A stretch of 22,099 bases of DNA from CAZUAQ01 sp964618455. Its GTDB lineage: Bacteria > Planctomycetota > Phycisphaerae > UBA1845 > PWPN01. Positions 14,046 through 22,069 of this stretch are shown piece after piece (within the stretch, counting starts at the first letter, position 1; every line of letters starts with the position of its first letter). The notes under the pieces were generated by a model. That model was not told the origin of the DNA. It saw only the letters and a list, made by a program, of their open reading frames with translations, and did not search any database. Made by a program: the position numbers and the translations under genes. The stretch spans positions 1-22,099 of the forward strand of contig CAZUAQ010000074.1 of the NCBI GenBank assembly GCA_964618455.1, written 5' to 3'.

Positions 14046-14846
14046 TCAGCGGTTCATGGAATACACGTCGTAGCGCACCAGCTTGCTGCCGTACGTCATG
14101 GAAGACTCGCCTCCGAGCAGCGCGCCGTGGGGATTCCGCTTCACGACCACGCGTTGCCGCGCGACCCGGCGGGCCATCTTCAGCAAGTCCCCGGCGTCGG
14201 TGTCATCACCGACCAATCGCCGCAGGATTCGCATCTCCTTCTTCGGTAACGCCGACTTGCCACGCGACGGGTACATGGGATCCAGATACACCACGTCCGG
14301 CGCGTCCTGCTCATCGATCCTGGAAAGAAGCTCTACGGCGTCACCCAACTGAAGCGTCAGCCGCCCCTCGCGGATGGCGTCGACCACCGCCGGCGCTCCG
14401 GCGCGATCCATCGCGTCCCGCCACATCGCCCCGAGCACCGGGGAACGCTCGATGGCGGTTACGCGGCAGCCGAGACTCGCCAGAAAGGCGGCGTCGCGTC
14501 CCAGCCCCGCCGTGGCGTCAATGACCGACACCGACACCGGACCCGGCTTCAGCCCGACCGCCCGCGCCAGAGGTTGCCGACGCCCCGCCGTCGCCAGTCG
14601 CCGAGCATTCGGCCCCGACACGCCAAAGTCCACGCCAATCCCCCCCGCCGCGCCGCGTCCGGTCTCGCGAAGCATCAATCCCTGCTCTGATACCTGGAGT
14701 ACGAGCCCGCCCTCACTGCCGCCATGATCTTCAACGAGGGCAAGCGATAATTCCCGAGCCAGTTCCCCGGCGCGCGCGACGACCGCCACGTCCTGTGAGC
14801 CTGCGCAAATGCCAATACCCTGATTCATTGATAATCCGTCGGCCAT
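14046..14846 (-). CDS. rsmJ: 16S rRNA (guanine1516-N2)-methyltransferase RsmJ
   Basis: This 266-residue SAM-dependent methyltransferase should modify G1516 of 16S rRNA. The SAM-binding motif is VIDATAGLGRDAAFLASLGCRV (split around 108-129), with the acidic ERSP strand at 133-136 and the catalytic-type DPMYPSRGKSALPKKEMR run at 189-206. The last is highly characteristic of RsmJ. Length is close to the 250 residues of the family. The start at 14846 (MADGLS) is the longest; ATG 14828 (MNQGIG) is an alternative, and neither has a strong ribosome-binding site. It diverges from the TPR protein gene and converges on the sigma gene, whose terminator separates them. Confidence 0.92.
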   Translation of the reverse strand: MADGLSMNQGIGICAGSQDVAVVARAGELARELSLALVEDHGGSEGGLVLQVSEQGLMLRETGRGAAGGIGVDFGVSGPNARRLATAGRRQPLARAVGLKPGPVSVSVIDATAGLGRDAAFLASLGCRVTAIERSPVLGAMWRDAMDRAGAPAVVDAIREGRLTLQLGDAVELLSRIDEQDAPDVVYLDPMYPSRGKSALPKKEMRILRRLVGDDTDAGDLLKMARRVARQRVVVKRNPHGALLGGESSMTYGSKLVRYDVYSMNR

Positions 14847-15028
14847 ACGACTGCTTAGGCCCCGCTGCTCACGATGCTACATTCTGTCTCCGAATGACCC
14901 AGCGTAGCGGGTGTTCCAAGAATATACCGTCGAGCTGCCAGCGCGTAGAATCATGCCGTCCGCGATGCTGCGGGAAGAGGCGTCGCTTACCGATCATGCC
15001 CCGGTTTCGGGAACAAGGGAGATCAACC

Positions 15029-17584
15029 ATGCCCAGCACAATCAATGGGTGCGGCACCCATTACTATGGAAAGAAGAACGTCGAGACCTATCCGGGCGTC
15101 TGCCAGGCCTGCAAGAAGGAGGTCATGTTGTCCTCCTACGACACGGGCCATTATGTCGTGATCCTCTTTATTCCCATCATCCCCCTGGGAAAGAAACGTA
15201 TCCTCGACCAGTGCCCTATCTGCACCCGCCACGCCGTGGTCTCCATGAATGAATACGTTCAGTCGAAAATCAATGCCCAGGATCGAATCCAGTCATATCG
15301 GAATTCACCAGAGGATGCCCGCCTCGCCGATGAGGTGATCGTTCAGTGCGTCGGTTTTCGCGACGTGGAAACCCTTCTCGGGATCACGCCACTGATCGAG
15401 GAGCATCACGCCGGCAACCCTGAGATTCTCAAACTGCTGGCCGGCGCATACACCCACTTCGGACGTCTTGAAGAGGCAGAGCGGGTCCTTGTAGCGTCGA
15501 TCTATGCCAAGGATGAAGACGAGACACGCGAAGCGCTGGCCGAGTGCCTCCTGAACCAGGGGCGTCCCGACGAAGCCGCACCCCAGTTGCAACATATTAT
15601 TGACGAGAACCTTGCCGATCGAGCCGGGTATCTCTTCATGCTTGCCGGAATCTTCCAGGTCAAGGGAGATCATGGCAAGGCGCTGGAGTATTACGCTCAC
15701 TGCGAGCGGCTCGATCCGGAGTTTGCAAGGGACAGGAACTTTATACGGCTTCGCGCCGAGTCGGAGAAGCATCTCGGAACTGAGGTCCCGGTATCCCCGA
15801 GCCAGGTCATACACAAGGTGACCCGACAGGCAGGCTGGAAGCGCTTTCGGCAGATTGCGGTCGTCGTCCTATTGCTCGCGGTGGTAGGGTACTTCACTCT
15901 GTCCTGGGTGCAGGCCACCAAGCGTGAAATCTATGTGGTCAACGGGCTCCACAAGTCTTACACGATCGACATCAACGGTGATCAGCTCAAGCTGCCCCCC
16001 GGTACCGCCAGTCGGATGCGCACCGGGGAAGGCGAGATCGAATTCCAGATTCTCGGACTCGATGTCCCCGTCGAGTCCCAGCGTATCGCTATCCGCAGCA
16101 ACTTCCTGACACGGCCATTCGACACCACGGTGTTCGTGCTCAATCCGGATGGAGCCGCACTCCTGGAGCAAAAGAGGGTGTATTACTCTCAGTACGAATC
16201 GAGTAAGACGCCTGAGCCGGAGGTGTTCTACTTCGCTGGAAATCAAGTGTATGAGTTCTCCGGATTGGAGTTCGTTTTCAGGCAGTTCCCCAAGTCCATC
16301 ACCCTGGAATCCGAAGAGCGAGATACCCCGCGTGACGGGGTCAATGTCATCAAGAGCAACCAGGACATAGACCTCGCAAGCACGTTCGTATTTCTTGGCG
16401 ACACCATTGGGAAGGATGATGCACTCCTTGCCGTGCAGCAGCACCTGCGTCTCGAACCGGAACGGGAGGAGTTCCTTGTGCCACTGACCGTACTGAGCGA
16501 ACCGGGACCCTGCGCCGAGTTCCTCCGGCAGGGTATCGAGCGTCGCCCCGTCGAGGTTCAATGGCATCGCCATTATCAGCAAGCCATGCAGCGTGCCTCG
16601 CAGGAAGTTCAACTCGAGGCTGAATATGAGGCGCTCTTGAAGGCACATCCTGCCGACAAGGATATTCTCTATCTGGCAGGACGGTGCAGCCGTGATATTG
16701 ACACGACGCTCGAACGATTTCGGCAGGCCGCCGAGGGCGAGGATGCCTGCCCATATGCCGTGAACGCCCTGGCGGGGCATCACTTGGGCATGGGGCACTT
16801 TGAAGAATCCGCCGACATGGCTGCACGCGCCTTGGCCATGCTGCCGGAGGATGAACTGGCCCAATGGCAGTACCTCCAGGCCATGATCGCCGCACATCGC
16901 TACGATCAAGCGGTGCAACTCTTACGGGCGAATCAGGCCAAACCGTATCCGTGGTGCGTTGCCGCGTATTTCGATGAGGCGTACATCCATACGATTCGTG
17001 ACAAGAAGGACGAGGTCCGTTCCACCTTCGATCGCATGAAGACACGATTCAAGGAGTGGCACGAAGAAGATGCTGTCGAAGAGAACTGCCGAAACCTCGG
17101 TGCCCGTCTCGCCTATGCCGTCGGCGATGACCGACTCGCGGCATCGACGCTGAAAGATTCGTCTGATATCTCGGATCAAATGGTCGCACACTTGATTATG
17201 AATGACCCGGTTGCCGCGGCAGATTGCCTCGAGGAAGACGTCCGCGATGCCCGGCCTCACCTGATTCTCTATCTCGCCGCCACCGAACAGGGAAATAACA
17301 CATTGGCCGAGAAGCAACTCGCACTTGCCATCAAGATGAAGAGCGAGGGCGACGATGAGGATCGCGCGTACGCCGAGGCACTCGCCGGCGAATCCACGCT
17401 CGCGTCCGAAGACCTCCTTCGTCTCTGGCATCCAGCGGGCGAGAAGGCGCTGATTCTCGCTGTGCTCGGACTGCGCGATCCGGAAAACCGGGAGGCCTAC
17501 TTCGAACTGGCGCGGAAGCTCAATTTCGATAAGCGCTTTCCCCATCTGCTCATCAAGAGAGCAACCGCCCAACGACCGCTGTAG
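15029..17584 (+). CDS. Zinc-ribbon, TPR and single-pass membrane protein
   Basis: This 851-residue protein begins with a zinc-ribbon-like segment: Cys25-x2-Cys28 and Cys62-x2-Cys65 flank a hydrophobic stretch (HYVVILFIPIIPLGKK). That pattern is seen in membrane-associated zinc ribbons. TPR-like helical repeats follow at about 125-235 and a membrane segment at 275-293. The large C-terminal part starts with beta-rich sequence (about 300-400) and has further TPR-like helices around 530-640. The protein should span the membrane once, with helical-repeat domains on both sides, and so act as a scaffold. No enzymatic motif is visible. ATG 15029 is chosen for AAGGGAG seven bases upstream; the longer frame is out of character. 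Confidence 0.8.
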   Translation: MPSTINGCGTHYYGKKNVETYPGVCQACKKEVMLSSYDTGHYVVILFIPIIPLGKKRILDQCPICTRHAVVSMNEYVQSKINAQDRIQSYRNSPEDARLADEVIVQCVGFRDVETLLGITPLIEEHHAGNPEILKLLAGAYTHFGRLEEAERVLVASIYAKDEDETREALAECLLNQGRPDEAAPQLQHIIDENLADRAGYLFMLAGIFQVKGDHGKALEYYAHCERLDPEFARDRNFIRLRAESEKHLGTEVPVSPSQVIHKVTRQAGWKRFRQIAVVVLLLAVVGYFTLSWVQATKREIYVVNGLHKSYTIDINGDQLKLPPGTASRMRTGEGEIEFQILGLDVPVESQRIAIRSNFLTRPFDTTVFVLNPDGAALLEQKRVYYSQYESSKTPEPEVFYFAGNQVYEFSGLEFVFRQFPKSITLESEERDTPRDGVNVIKSNQDIDLASTFVFLGDTIGKDDALLAVQQHLRLEPEREEFLVPLTVLSEPGPCAEFLRQGIERRPVEVQWHRHYQQAMQRASQEVQLEAEYEALLKAHPADKDILYLAGRCSRDIDTTLERFRQAAEGEDACPYAVNALAGHHLGMGHFEESADMAARALAMLPEDELAQWQYLQAMIAAHRYDQAVQLLRANQAKPYPWCVAAYFDEAYIHTIRDKKDEVRSTFDRMKTRFKEWHEEDAVEENCRNLGARLAYAVGDDRLAASTLKDSSDISDQMVAHLIMNDPVAAADCLEEDVRDARPHLILYLAATEQGNNTLAEKQLALAIKMKSEGDDEDRAYAEALAGESTLASEDLLRLWHPAGEKALILAVLGLRDPENREAYFELARKLNFDKRFPHLLIKRATAQRPL

Positions 17585-17590
17585 GCGCGC

Positions 17591-17606
17591 GGGAGGCATC
17601 CCTCCC
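17591..17606 (+). other. Short GC-rich stem-loop after the TPR gene
   Basis: GGGAGG-catc-CCTCCC immediately follows the stop of the TPR gene. No T-tract follows, so termination here is uncertain. Confidence 0.4.
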
Positions 17607-17681
17607 CATAGCGCTGCCCCGCAGGATGCGTGAGGCAACGTCCCCGCCATGAGAGGCTCGAGCAAGCACTGAACAACCGCG

Positions 17682-17710
17682 TTGACCCTCTTGCGCGGCC
17701 TACCTATAAT
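17682..17710 (+). promoter_or_regulatory. Sigma-70 promoter for thiS-thiG
   Basis: TTGACC (17682-17687), 17 bases, then a perfect TATAAT (17705-17710). Transcription should start near 17717, about 35 bases before the ATG. That leader is too short for a TPP riboswitch. Confidence 0.85.
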
Positions 17711-17751
17711 CGCCCTGGATATGGAAAGGCTCCTTGGAAGCGGGCGGAGTA

Positions 17752-18792
17752 ATGCAGGTCTCCCTCAACGGCAAACCCCACGAGATTCAACCCGAGACGA
17801 CCGTTGCCCAGTTGATCGAGACGCTGAATCTGCGCCCGAAGTTTGTGGCGGTGGAGATCAACCGCGAGTTGGTTCCGCGCGCCGCGTTTGACCAAACCAC
17901 AATCCGGGACGGCGATGCCATCGAGATCGTCACCCTGGTGGGAGGTGGCTCCCCGATGTCGAATGATCGTTTTCAGGTCGGCCCGTTCGCGTTCACGTCG
18001 CGGCTCTTCGTCGGGACCGGCAAGTACAAAGACTTCGCGACCATGAACGCCTGCCTGTCGGCCTCCGGGGCGGAGGTGGTGACGGTGGCGGTCCGGCGCG
18101 ACGTGCTCACGCCCGAGGGCGGCAAGCGCGAGCAGAGCATGCTCGACGCCCTCGACCTCTCGCGCTACACGATTCTGCCCAACACCGCCGGCTGCTTCAG
18201 CGCCGAGGATGCCATCCGTGCCGCCCGCCTCAGCCGCGAACTGCTCGACGGCCTCGACAACCCCGGCGCCCAGTGGGTCAAGCTCGAAGTCCTCGCCGAC
18301 AAGCGCACGCTCCTGCCCGACCCCGTCGGCAGCCTCGAAGCGACGGAGAAACTCGTCAAGGAAGGGTTTCACGTGCTGGTGTACACGTCGGATGATCCCA
18401 TCATGGCCAGGCGGCTCAAGGACGCCGGCGCCACGAGCGTCATGCCCGCCGGCTCGCCCATCGGCAGCGGTCAGGGCGTGCTGAACGCCAACAACATTCG
18501 CATCATCCTCGAGTACCTCAAGGAGAACGACCCGGATTATCCCGTGATCGTCGATGCCGGGGTCGGCACCGCCAGTGATGTCACGATCGCGATGGAACTC
18601 GGTGCCGACGGCGTGCTGCTGAACACCGGGATCGCCGGCGCGACGGACGCGGAAAAGATGGCTCACGCCATGCGGCTCGCCGTGGAATCCGGCTACCTTG
18701 CCGCCCGGGCGGGACGCATCCCCAGAAAGCTCTACGCCACCGCGTCCAGCCCGACCGAGGGCGTCATCGCGTCGTCCACCGCACCACGTTGA
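17752..18792 (+). CDS. thiG: ThiS-ThiG fusion: sulfur carrier and thiazole synthase
   Basis: This 346-residue protein fuses two thiamine-pathway proteins. Residues 1-66 are ThiS (MQVSLNGKPHEI, ending in IEIVTLVGGG), the sulfur carrier whose C-terminal Gly-Gly is normally adenylated and thiocarboxylated. Residues 69-346 are ThiG, the thiazole synthase, with Schiff-base Lys177 in QWVKLEVL and phosphate-binding glycine loops near the C-terminus (DAGVGTASD). Fusion buries the Gly-Gly in the chain. The codons for GGG form a Shine-Dalgarno upstream of Met69, so free ThiG could also be made. The start is ATG 17752; TTG 17734 is possible. No ThiF, ThiO/H or ThiE lies nearby. A small membrane protein gene follows. 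Confidence 0.92.
   Translation: MQVSLNGKPHEIQPETTVAQLIETLNLRPKFVAVEINRELVPRAAFDQTTIRDGDAIEIVTLVGGGSPMSNDRFQVGPFAFTSRLFVGTGKYKDFATMNACLSASGAEVVTVAVRRDVLTPEGGKREQSMLDALDLSRYTILPNTAGCFSAEDAIRAARLSRELLDGLDNPGAQWVKLEVLADKRTLLPDPVGSLEATEKLVKEGFHVLVYTSDDPIMARRLKDAGATSVMPAGSPIGSGQGVLNANNIRIILEYLKENDPDYPVIVDAGVGTASDVTIAMELGADGVLLNTGIAGATDAEKMAHAMRLAVESGYLAARAGRIPRKLYATASSPTEGVIASSTAPR
17941..17958 (+). promoter_or_regulatory. Internal ribosome-binding site at the ThiS-ThiG junction
   Basis: GGAGGTGG (17941-17948) encodes most of the Gly-Gly-Gly at the end of ThiS. It lies seven bases before the in-frame ATG at 17956, which begins the ThiG part (MSNDRF). Its match to the anti-Shine-Dalgarno is better than that of most genes in this window. 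Confidence 0.55.
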
Positions 18793-18806
18793 AGGAGAAC
18801 TCCCCT

Positions 18807-19262
18807 TTGCAACGCCGGACGCGTAACCGCATCTGCATCTGGGTCATCGTGGGAGGCCTCCTCAACTTCCTCGTCTATACCGTCGTTTATGCCGAACTCG
18901 GTGGCGACGCCAAGAACGGAGGCTACGGTTCTTACCAGACCGCCGAGGGCGTGCAGCACGGTTTCTACATCAGCGGCCATTTCATCCGCACCATGGGCGG
19001 CAAGGACCGGGGCGTCAGCAGAGGGGTCTGGATCTATTCGTACCTCCACTCCATCTCGCTCTGGCCGACGCAGGGCGCGATGGTCATCTGCATGATGATC
19101 CTCGCCCGACCGCACATCATCGCCACCATGCGCGAGAACCCCTGGATCAACGGGCAGACCTTCATCACCGTCGTCATCACCGTGACCGCCCTGCTCTGTT
19201 TCGTGCTGACGCTCATGTTCACGATCGAGTTGTTCAAGGTGCTCACCACTGCCACGGCGTGA
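18807..19262 (+). CDS. Small membrane protein of unknown function
   Basis: This 151-residue protein has three hydrophobic segments (about 7-28, 78-100 and 118-143). A soluble loop rich in glycine, tyrosine and histidine lies between the first two (GGYGSYQTAEGVQHGFY). I do not recognise the family. The start is taken as TTG 18807, because AAGGAG lies nine bases upstream; the longer frame would begin in the end of thiG. It lies 14 bases after thiG and 15 before the helicase gene, so the three may be one operon. Confidence 0.7.
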   Translation: MQRRTRNRICIWVIVGGLLNFLVYTVVYAELGGDAKNGGYGSYQTAEGVQHGFYISGHFIRTMGGKDRGVSRGVWIYSYLHSISLWPTQGAMVICMMILARPHIIATMRENPWINGQTFITVVITVTALLCFVLTLMFTIELFKVLTTATA

Positions 19263-19277
19263 TCCGGAGAGGCCGTC

Positions 19278-21224
19278 ATGAAGGTACAGGATGTCCTGGG
19301 CTCGGAAGGACTCGTTGCCCGGCGGCTCACGGGTTACGAGGAGCGGCCGGAGCAGTTGCGGATGGCCGCCGCCGTCGAGGAGGCCGTCGCCGGATCGCGC
19401 CACCTGCTCGTCGAAGCAGGCACCGGCGTCGGCAAGAGCTTCGCCTACCTCGTTCCCGCCATTCAGCACGCCATCGCCGAGGGCAAGAAGGTCCTGATCA
19501 GCACGCACACCATCGCGCTGCAGGAGCAGCTCGTCGAGCGCGACATTCCCTTCCTCAGCTCGATCTGGCCGGACGAATTCACCGCCGTGCTCGTCAAAGG
19601 TCGCAACAACTACTTCAGCATCCGCCGCCTTCGCCAGGCCAGCGAACGGCAGAACCTCCTGCTGCCCTACCAGGAGCAGCTCCAGGAACTCTGGCGCGTC
19701 GAGGAATGGGCCTACAGCACCACCGACGGCTCTCTCGCCGACATCAATCCGACGCCCGAGTTCAGCATCTGGGAACTCATCCGCAGCGAGCACGACAACT
19801 GCATGGGCCGCCGTTGCCAATACTACAACTCGTGCTTCTTCCAGAAGGCCCGCCGCCGCGCGGAAAATGCCCAGATCCTCGTCGTCAATCACGCCCTGTT
19901 CATGAGCGACCTCGCCCTTCGCCGCGCGGGGGCGTCGCTGCTGCCGGACTACGATCTCGCCATCATCGATGAAGCCCACTGCCTCGAGGACGTGGCGGGC
20001 GAGTATCTCGGCACGCGCGTTTCCAGCGGGCAGGTCCGCTACCTGCTCAGCCGACTGTACAACGAGCGAACCCAGCGCGGTTTTCTCGTGGCCTGCAAGG
20101 ACGATCACGCCAAGTCCGCCGTGGTCGAGGCCCGGCGGGCGGCCGATCTCTTCTGGGACGAACTCAAGATCTGGCACGCCGATCACGGCGAAGCCAACGG
20201 CCGCATCCGCGAACGTGTGCCCATCCCCAACCCGCTCAGCGATCAGCTCCGCCGGCTCAAGTCCGAACTCCGCGCGGTCCGGCAGAATCTCAAGAAGGAG
20301 GAGGATCTCTTCGAGCTCAACAGCTTCATCGAGCGCACCGGCATGCTGGCGGATGAACTGCAGGGCCTGCTCGAGGACGACAGCCCCGAGCGGGTGCGCT
20401 GGCTGGAGATCACGCGCGGCCGCCGCGAGAACGTCACGCTCTGCTCGTCGCCGATCCACGTCGGCGAGGCGTTGCAGGCGGCGCTCTTCGACGAGATCTC
20501 CAGCGTGATCCTGACCAGCGCGACGCTCAGCATCGGCGATCGGCAGGGGTTTGCTTACATTCGGTCGCGGCTCGGACTGGAGGAGGCGGACGAACTGCTC
20601 CTCGGCTCGCCTTTCGATTACGCCACGCAGGCGGAACTGCATTTGGAGACGGGGCTGGGCGATCCGAATGACTCGGCCTCGTTCATCCCCGCCGCCGCCG
20701 ACGTGATCGACGACCGCGTGCAGGCGTCCGAGGGCCGGGCGTTCGTCCTGTTCACTAGTTACAGCATGATGCGGCACATGGCGGACCTGCTCCGTTCACG
20801 CCTGGCGGCGGCCGACCTCCGCCTCCTCGTCCAGGGCGAGGGCATCCCCCGTTCACTCATGCTGGAGAAGTTCCGCAGCGAGCCGCGCTCCGTGCTCTTC
20901 GGGACGGACAGCTTCTGGCAGGGGGTGGACGTGCCGGGCGACGCGCTGACGAACGTGATCATCGTCAAGCTTCCCTTCGCCGTGCCGGATCACCCGATCG
21001 TTGAAGCCCGCATCGAGCAGATCAAGGCGAGCGGCGGCAATCCCTTCATGGAGTACCAGCTTCCCGAGGCGATTCTCAAATTCAAGCAGGGCTTCGGCCG
21101 CCTCATCCGCTCCAAAACCGACCGCGGCCAGGTCGTCGTTCTCGACCCGCGCATCAAGACCAAGTTCTACGGCCGCAAGTTTCTCAAGGCGATACCGCCA
21201 TGCCGCGTGATCGAGCACGGGTGA
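19278..21224 (+). CDS. DinG/XPD-family ATP-dependent DNA helicase
   Basis: This 648-residue superfamily 2 helicase has Walker A EAGTGVGKS (46-54), motif Ia STHTIALQEQL, the DEAH box (231-234) and motif VI QGFGRLIR (604-611). The iron-sulfur region has Cys175, Cys180 and Cys186 with the x4/x5 spacing of DinG, but the first ligand, usually in NYxC, is Ser114 (GRNNYFSIRRL). The family unwinds DNA 5' to 3', and DinG resolves R-loops and stalled forks. With three of four cysteines the cluster may be absent, three-ligand or completed by another residue. No exonuclease domain is fused at the N-terminus. GGAGAGG lies six bases before the ATG. Confidence 0.92.
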   Translation: MKVQDVLGSEGLVARRLTGYEERPEQLRMAAAVEEAVAGSRHLLVEAGTGVGKSFAYLVPAIQHAIAEGKKVLISTHTIALQEQLVERDIPFLSSIWPDEFTAVLVKGRNNYFSIRRLRQASERQNLLLPYQEQLQELWRVEEWAYSTTDGSLADINPTPEFSIWELIRSEHDNCMGRRCQYYNSCFFQKARRRAENAQILVVNHALFMSDLALRRAGASLLPDYDLAIIDEAHCLEDVAGEYLGTRVSSGQVRYLLSRLYNERTQRGFLVACKDDHAKSAVVEARRAADLFWDELKIWHADHGEANGRIRERVPIPNPLSDQLRRLKSELRAVRQNLKKEEDLFELNSFIERTGMLADELQGLLEDDSPERVRWLEITRGRRENVTLCSSPIHVGEALQAALFDEISSVILTSATLSIGDRQGFAYIRSRLGLEEADELLLGSPFDYATQAELHLETGLGDPNDSASFIPAAADVIDDRVQASEGRAFVLFTSYSMMRHMADLLRSRLAAADLRLLVQGEGIPRSLMLEKFRSEPRSVLFGTDSFWQGVDVPGDALTNVIIVKLPFAVPDHPIVEARIEQIKASGGNPFMEYQLPEAILKFKQGFGRLIRSKTDRGQVVVLDPRIKTKFYGRKFLKAIPPCRVIEHG

Positions 21225-21244
21225 ATCCCGAAGCTGTAACGAGC

Positions 21245-21263
21245 AGCGGAATCGACCGCTTTT
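21245..21263 (+). terminator. Weak intrinsic terminator after the helicase gene
   Basis: AGCGG (21245-21249), a six-base loop and CCGCT (21256-21260) are followed by TTT, 20 bases after the stop. The stem is only 5 bp. Confidence 0.4.
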
Positions 21264-21315
21264 GCGATGGAAGTAATCCTGACGCTGAGGCGGGCCAAGG
21301 TGCAGCGGGTCAGTC

Positions 21316-21678
21316 TTACACCACGGCAATGAGGATGGAGAGCAGGAGCAGCGAGGTGGCGGGGAGGGCTTTCTGCGGCGGATCTTTCACTTTGATGTGC
21401 ATCGCGACCGCCCCGAGCATGAGCAGGGCCATGCCGATGGCCGCCGGCATCGTCAGCACCTGAAAGAACACGCCCAGCAGCAGCATCGTCGCGAAGAGAA
21501 TCTTGAACGTGCCGATCACGTATACGAATCCGGGTGGAAGGCCGTACACCGCGAATTCTTCCTTCATGTTCCGGGCATTCCCGCCGCGGTACGCCGTCGA
21601 CTTGCCGAAACGCAGCAGCCACACATTGTAGATGCCCAATCCCACCACGATCTGGCAGATAGTGATGAACGTGTCCAT
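21316..21678 (-). CDS. DoxX-like membrane protein
   Basis: This 120-residue protein has four membrane segments. It carries the DoxX-like pattern MKEEFAVYGLPPGFVYVIGTFKI followed by MPAAIGMALLMLGAVAMHI. Proteins of this group are small quinone- or thiosulfate-associated membrane subunits, or uncharacterised. ATG 21678 has AAAGGGCG a short distance upstream; the longer frame adds a basic segment unlike the family. It converges on the helicase gene. Confidence 0.82.
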   Translation of the reverse strand: MDTFITICQIVVGLGIYNVWLLRFGKSTAYRGGNARNMKEEFAVYGLPPGFVYVIGTFKILFATMLLLGVFFQVLTMPAAIGMALLMLGAVAMHIKVKDPPQKALPATSLLLLSILIAVV

Positions 21679-21937
21679 GCGTCGCCCTTTCTGCTGGGAC
21701 CAGTTCCGCACCACAATTCACCACAGATAATAAGGCGCGGAGGGAGAAAAAAACAGAGAGCCGTTGTCGGCAGGATTCGGCGATGGCGAAGGGTAGAGAA
21801 TTGGTTTCGTATCATGGTCTTGTGGCGAATGAACGCCGAGCCTTGGCATGCTGTTTGAGATTTCATGGTCATTTGTAACTGACGGAGGCTTGCGACTCGC
21901 CGATCATGGGAGCGTTCAATCACAAGGAGATGGCACC

Positions 21938-22069
21938 ATGTTCTTCTCGACACGCCGTAGCCGGGAGCACGATACTTTCGACGACTGGCCCGGGGCTCCG
22001 CCCGCGGGTCGCTGGCCGACAATCTTCGGCGGCGTGGCGGTCCCGGTGATGTGTAATGGTTCAGCCTGA
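21938..22069 (+). CDS. N-terminal fragment of a hypothetical protein cut by the edge repeat
   Basis: A strong ribosome-binding site (AAGGAGAT, seven bases before ATG) starts a 43-residue frame. It is charged at first (FFSTRRSREHDTFDDWPG) and then turns hydrophobic (TIFGGVAVPVM), as if entering a membrane segment. It ends in CNGSA and a TGA inside the 48-bp edge repeat, the same five residues that end the gene at the left edge. The native gene probably continued further and was interrupted by, or misassembled into, the repeat. I cannot name the family. Confidence 0.55.
   Translation: MFFSTRRSREHDTFDDWPGAPPAGRWPTIFGGVAVPVMCNGSA

Noticed and set aside
17717..17751. TPP riboswitch upstream of thiS-thiG
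   Set aside because: The leader from the consensus promoter is only about 35 bases, too short for the aptamer.
17941..17970. Programmed frameshift releasing free ThiS
   Set aside because: The -1 frame stops soon (TGA within GAATGA) but would add non-glycine residues after Gly-Gly, so it would not make functional ThiS; no slippery heptamer is seen.
18732..20777. 681-codon minus-strand frame opposite the helicase
   Set aside because: Antisense shadow of thiG, the small membrane protein and helicase genes; low-complexity charged composition, no recognisable domain.
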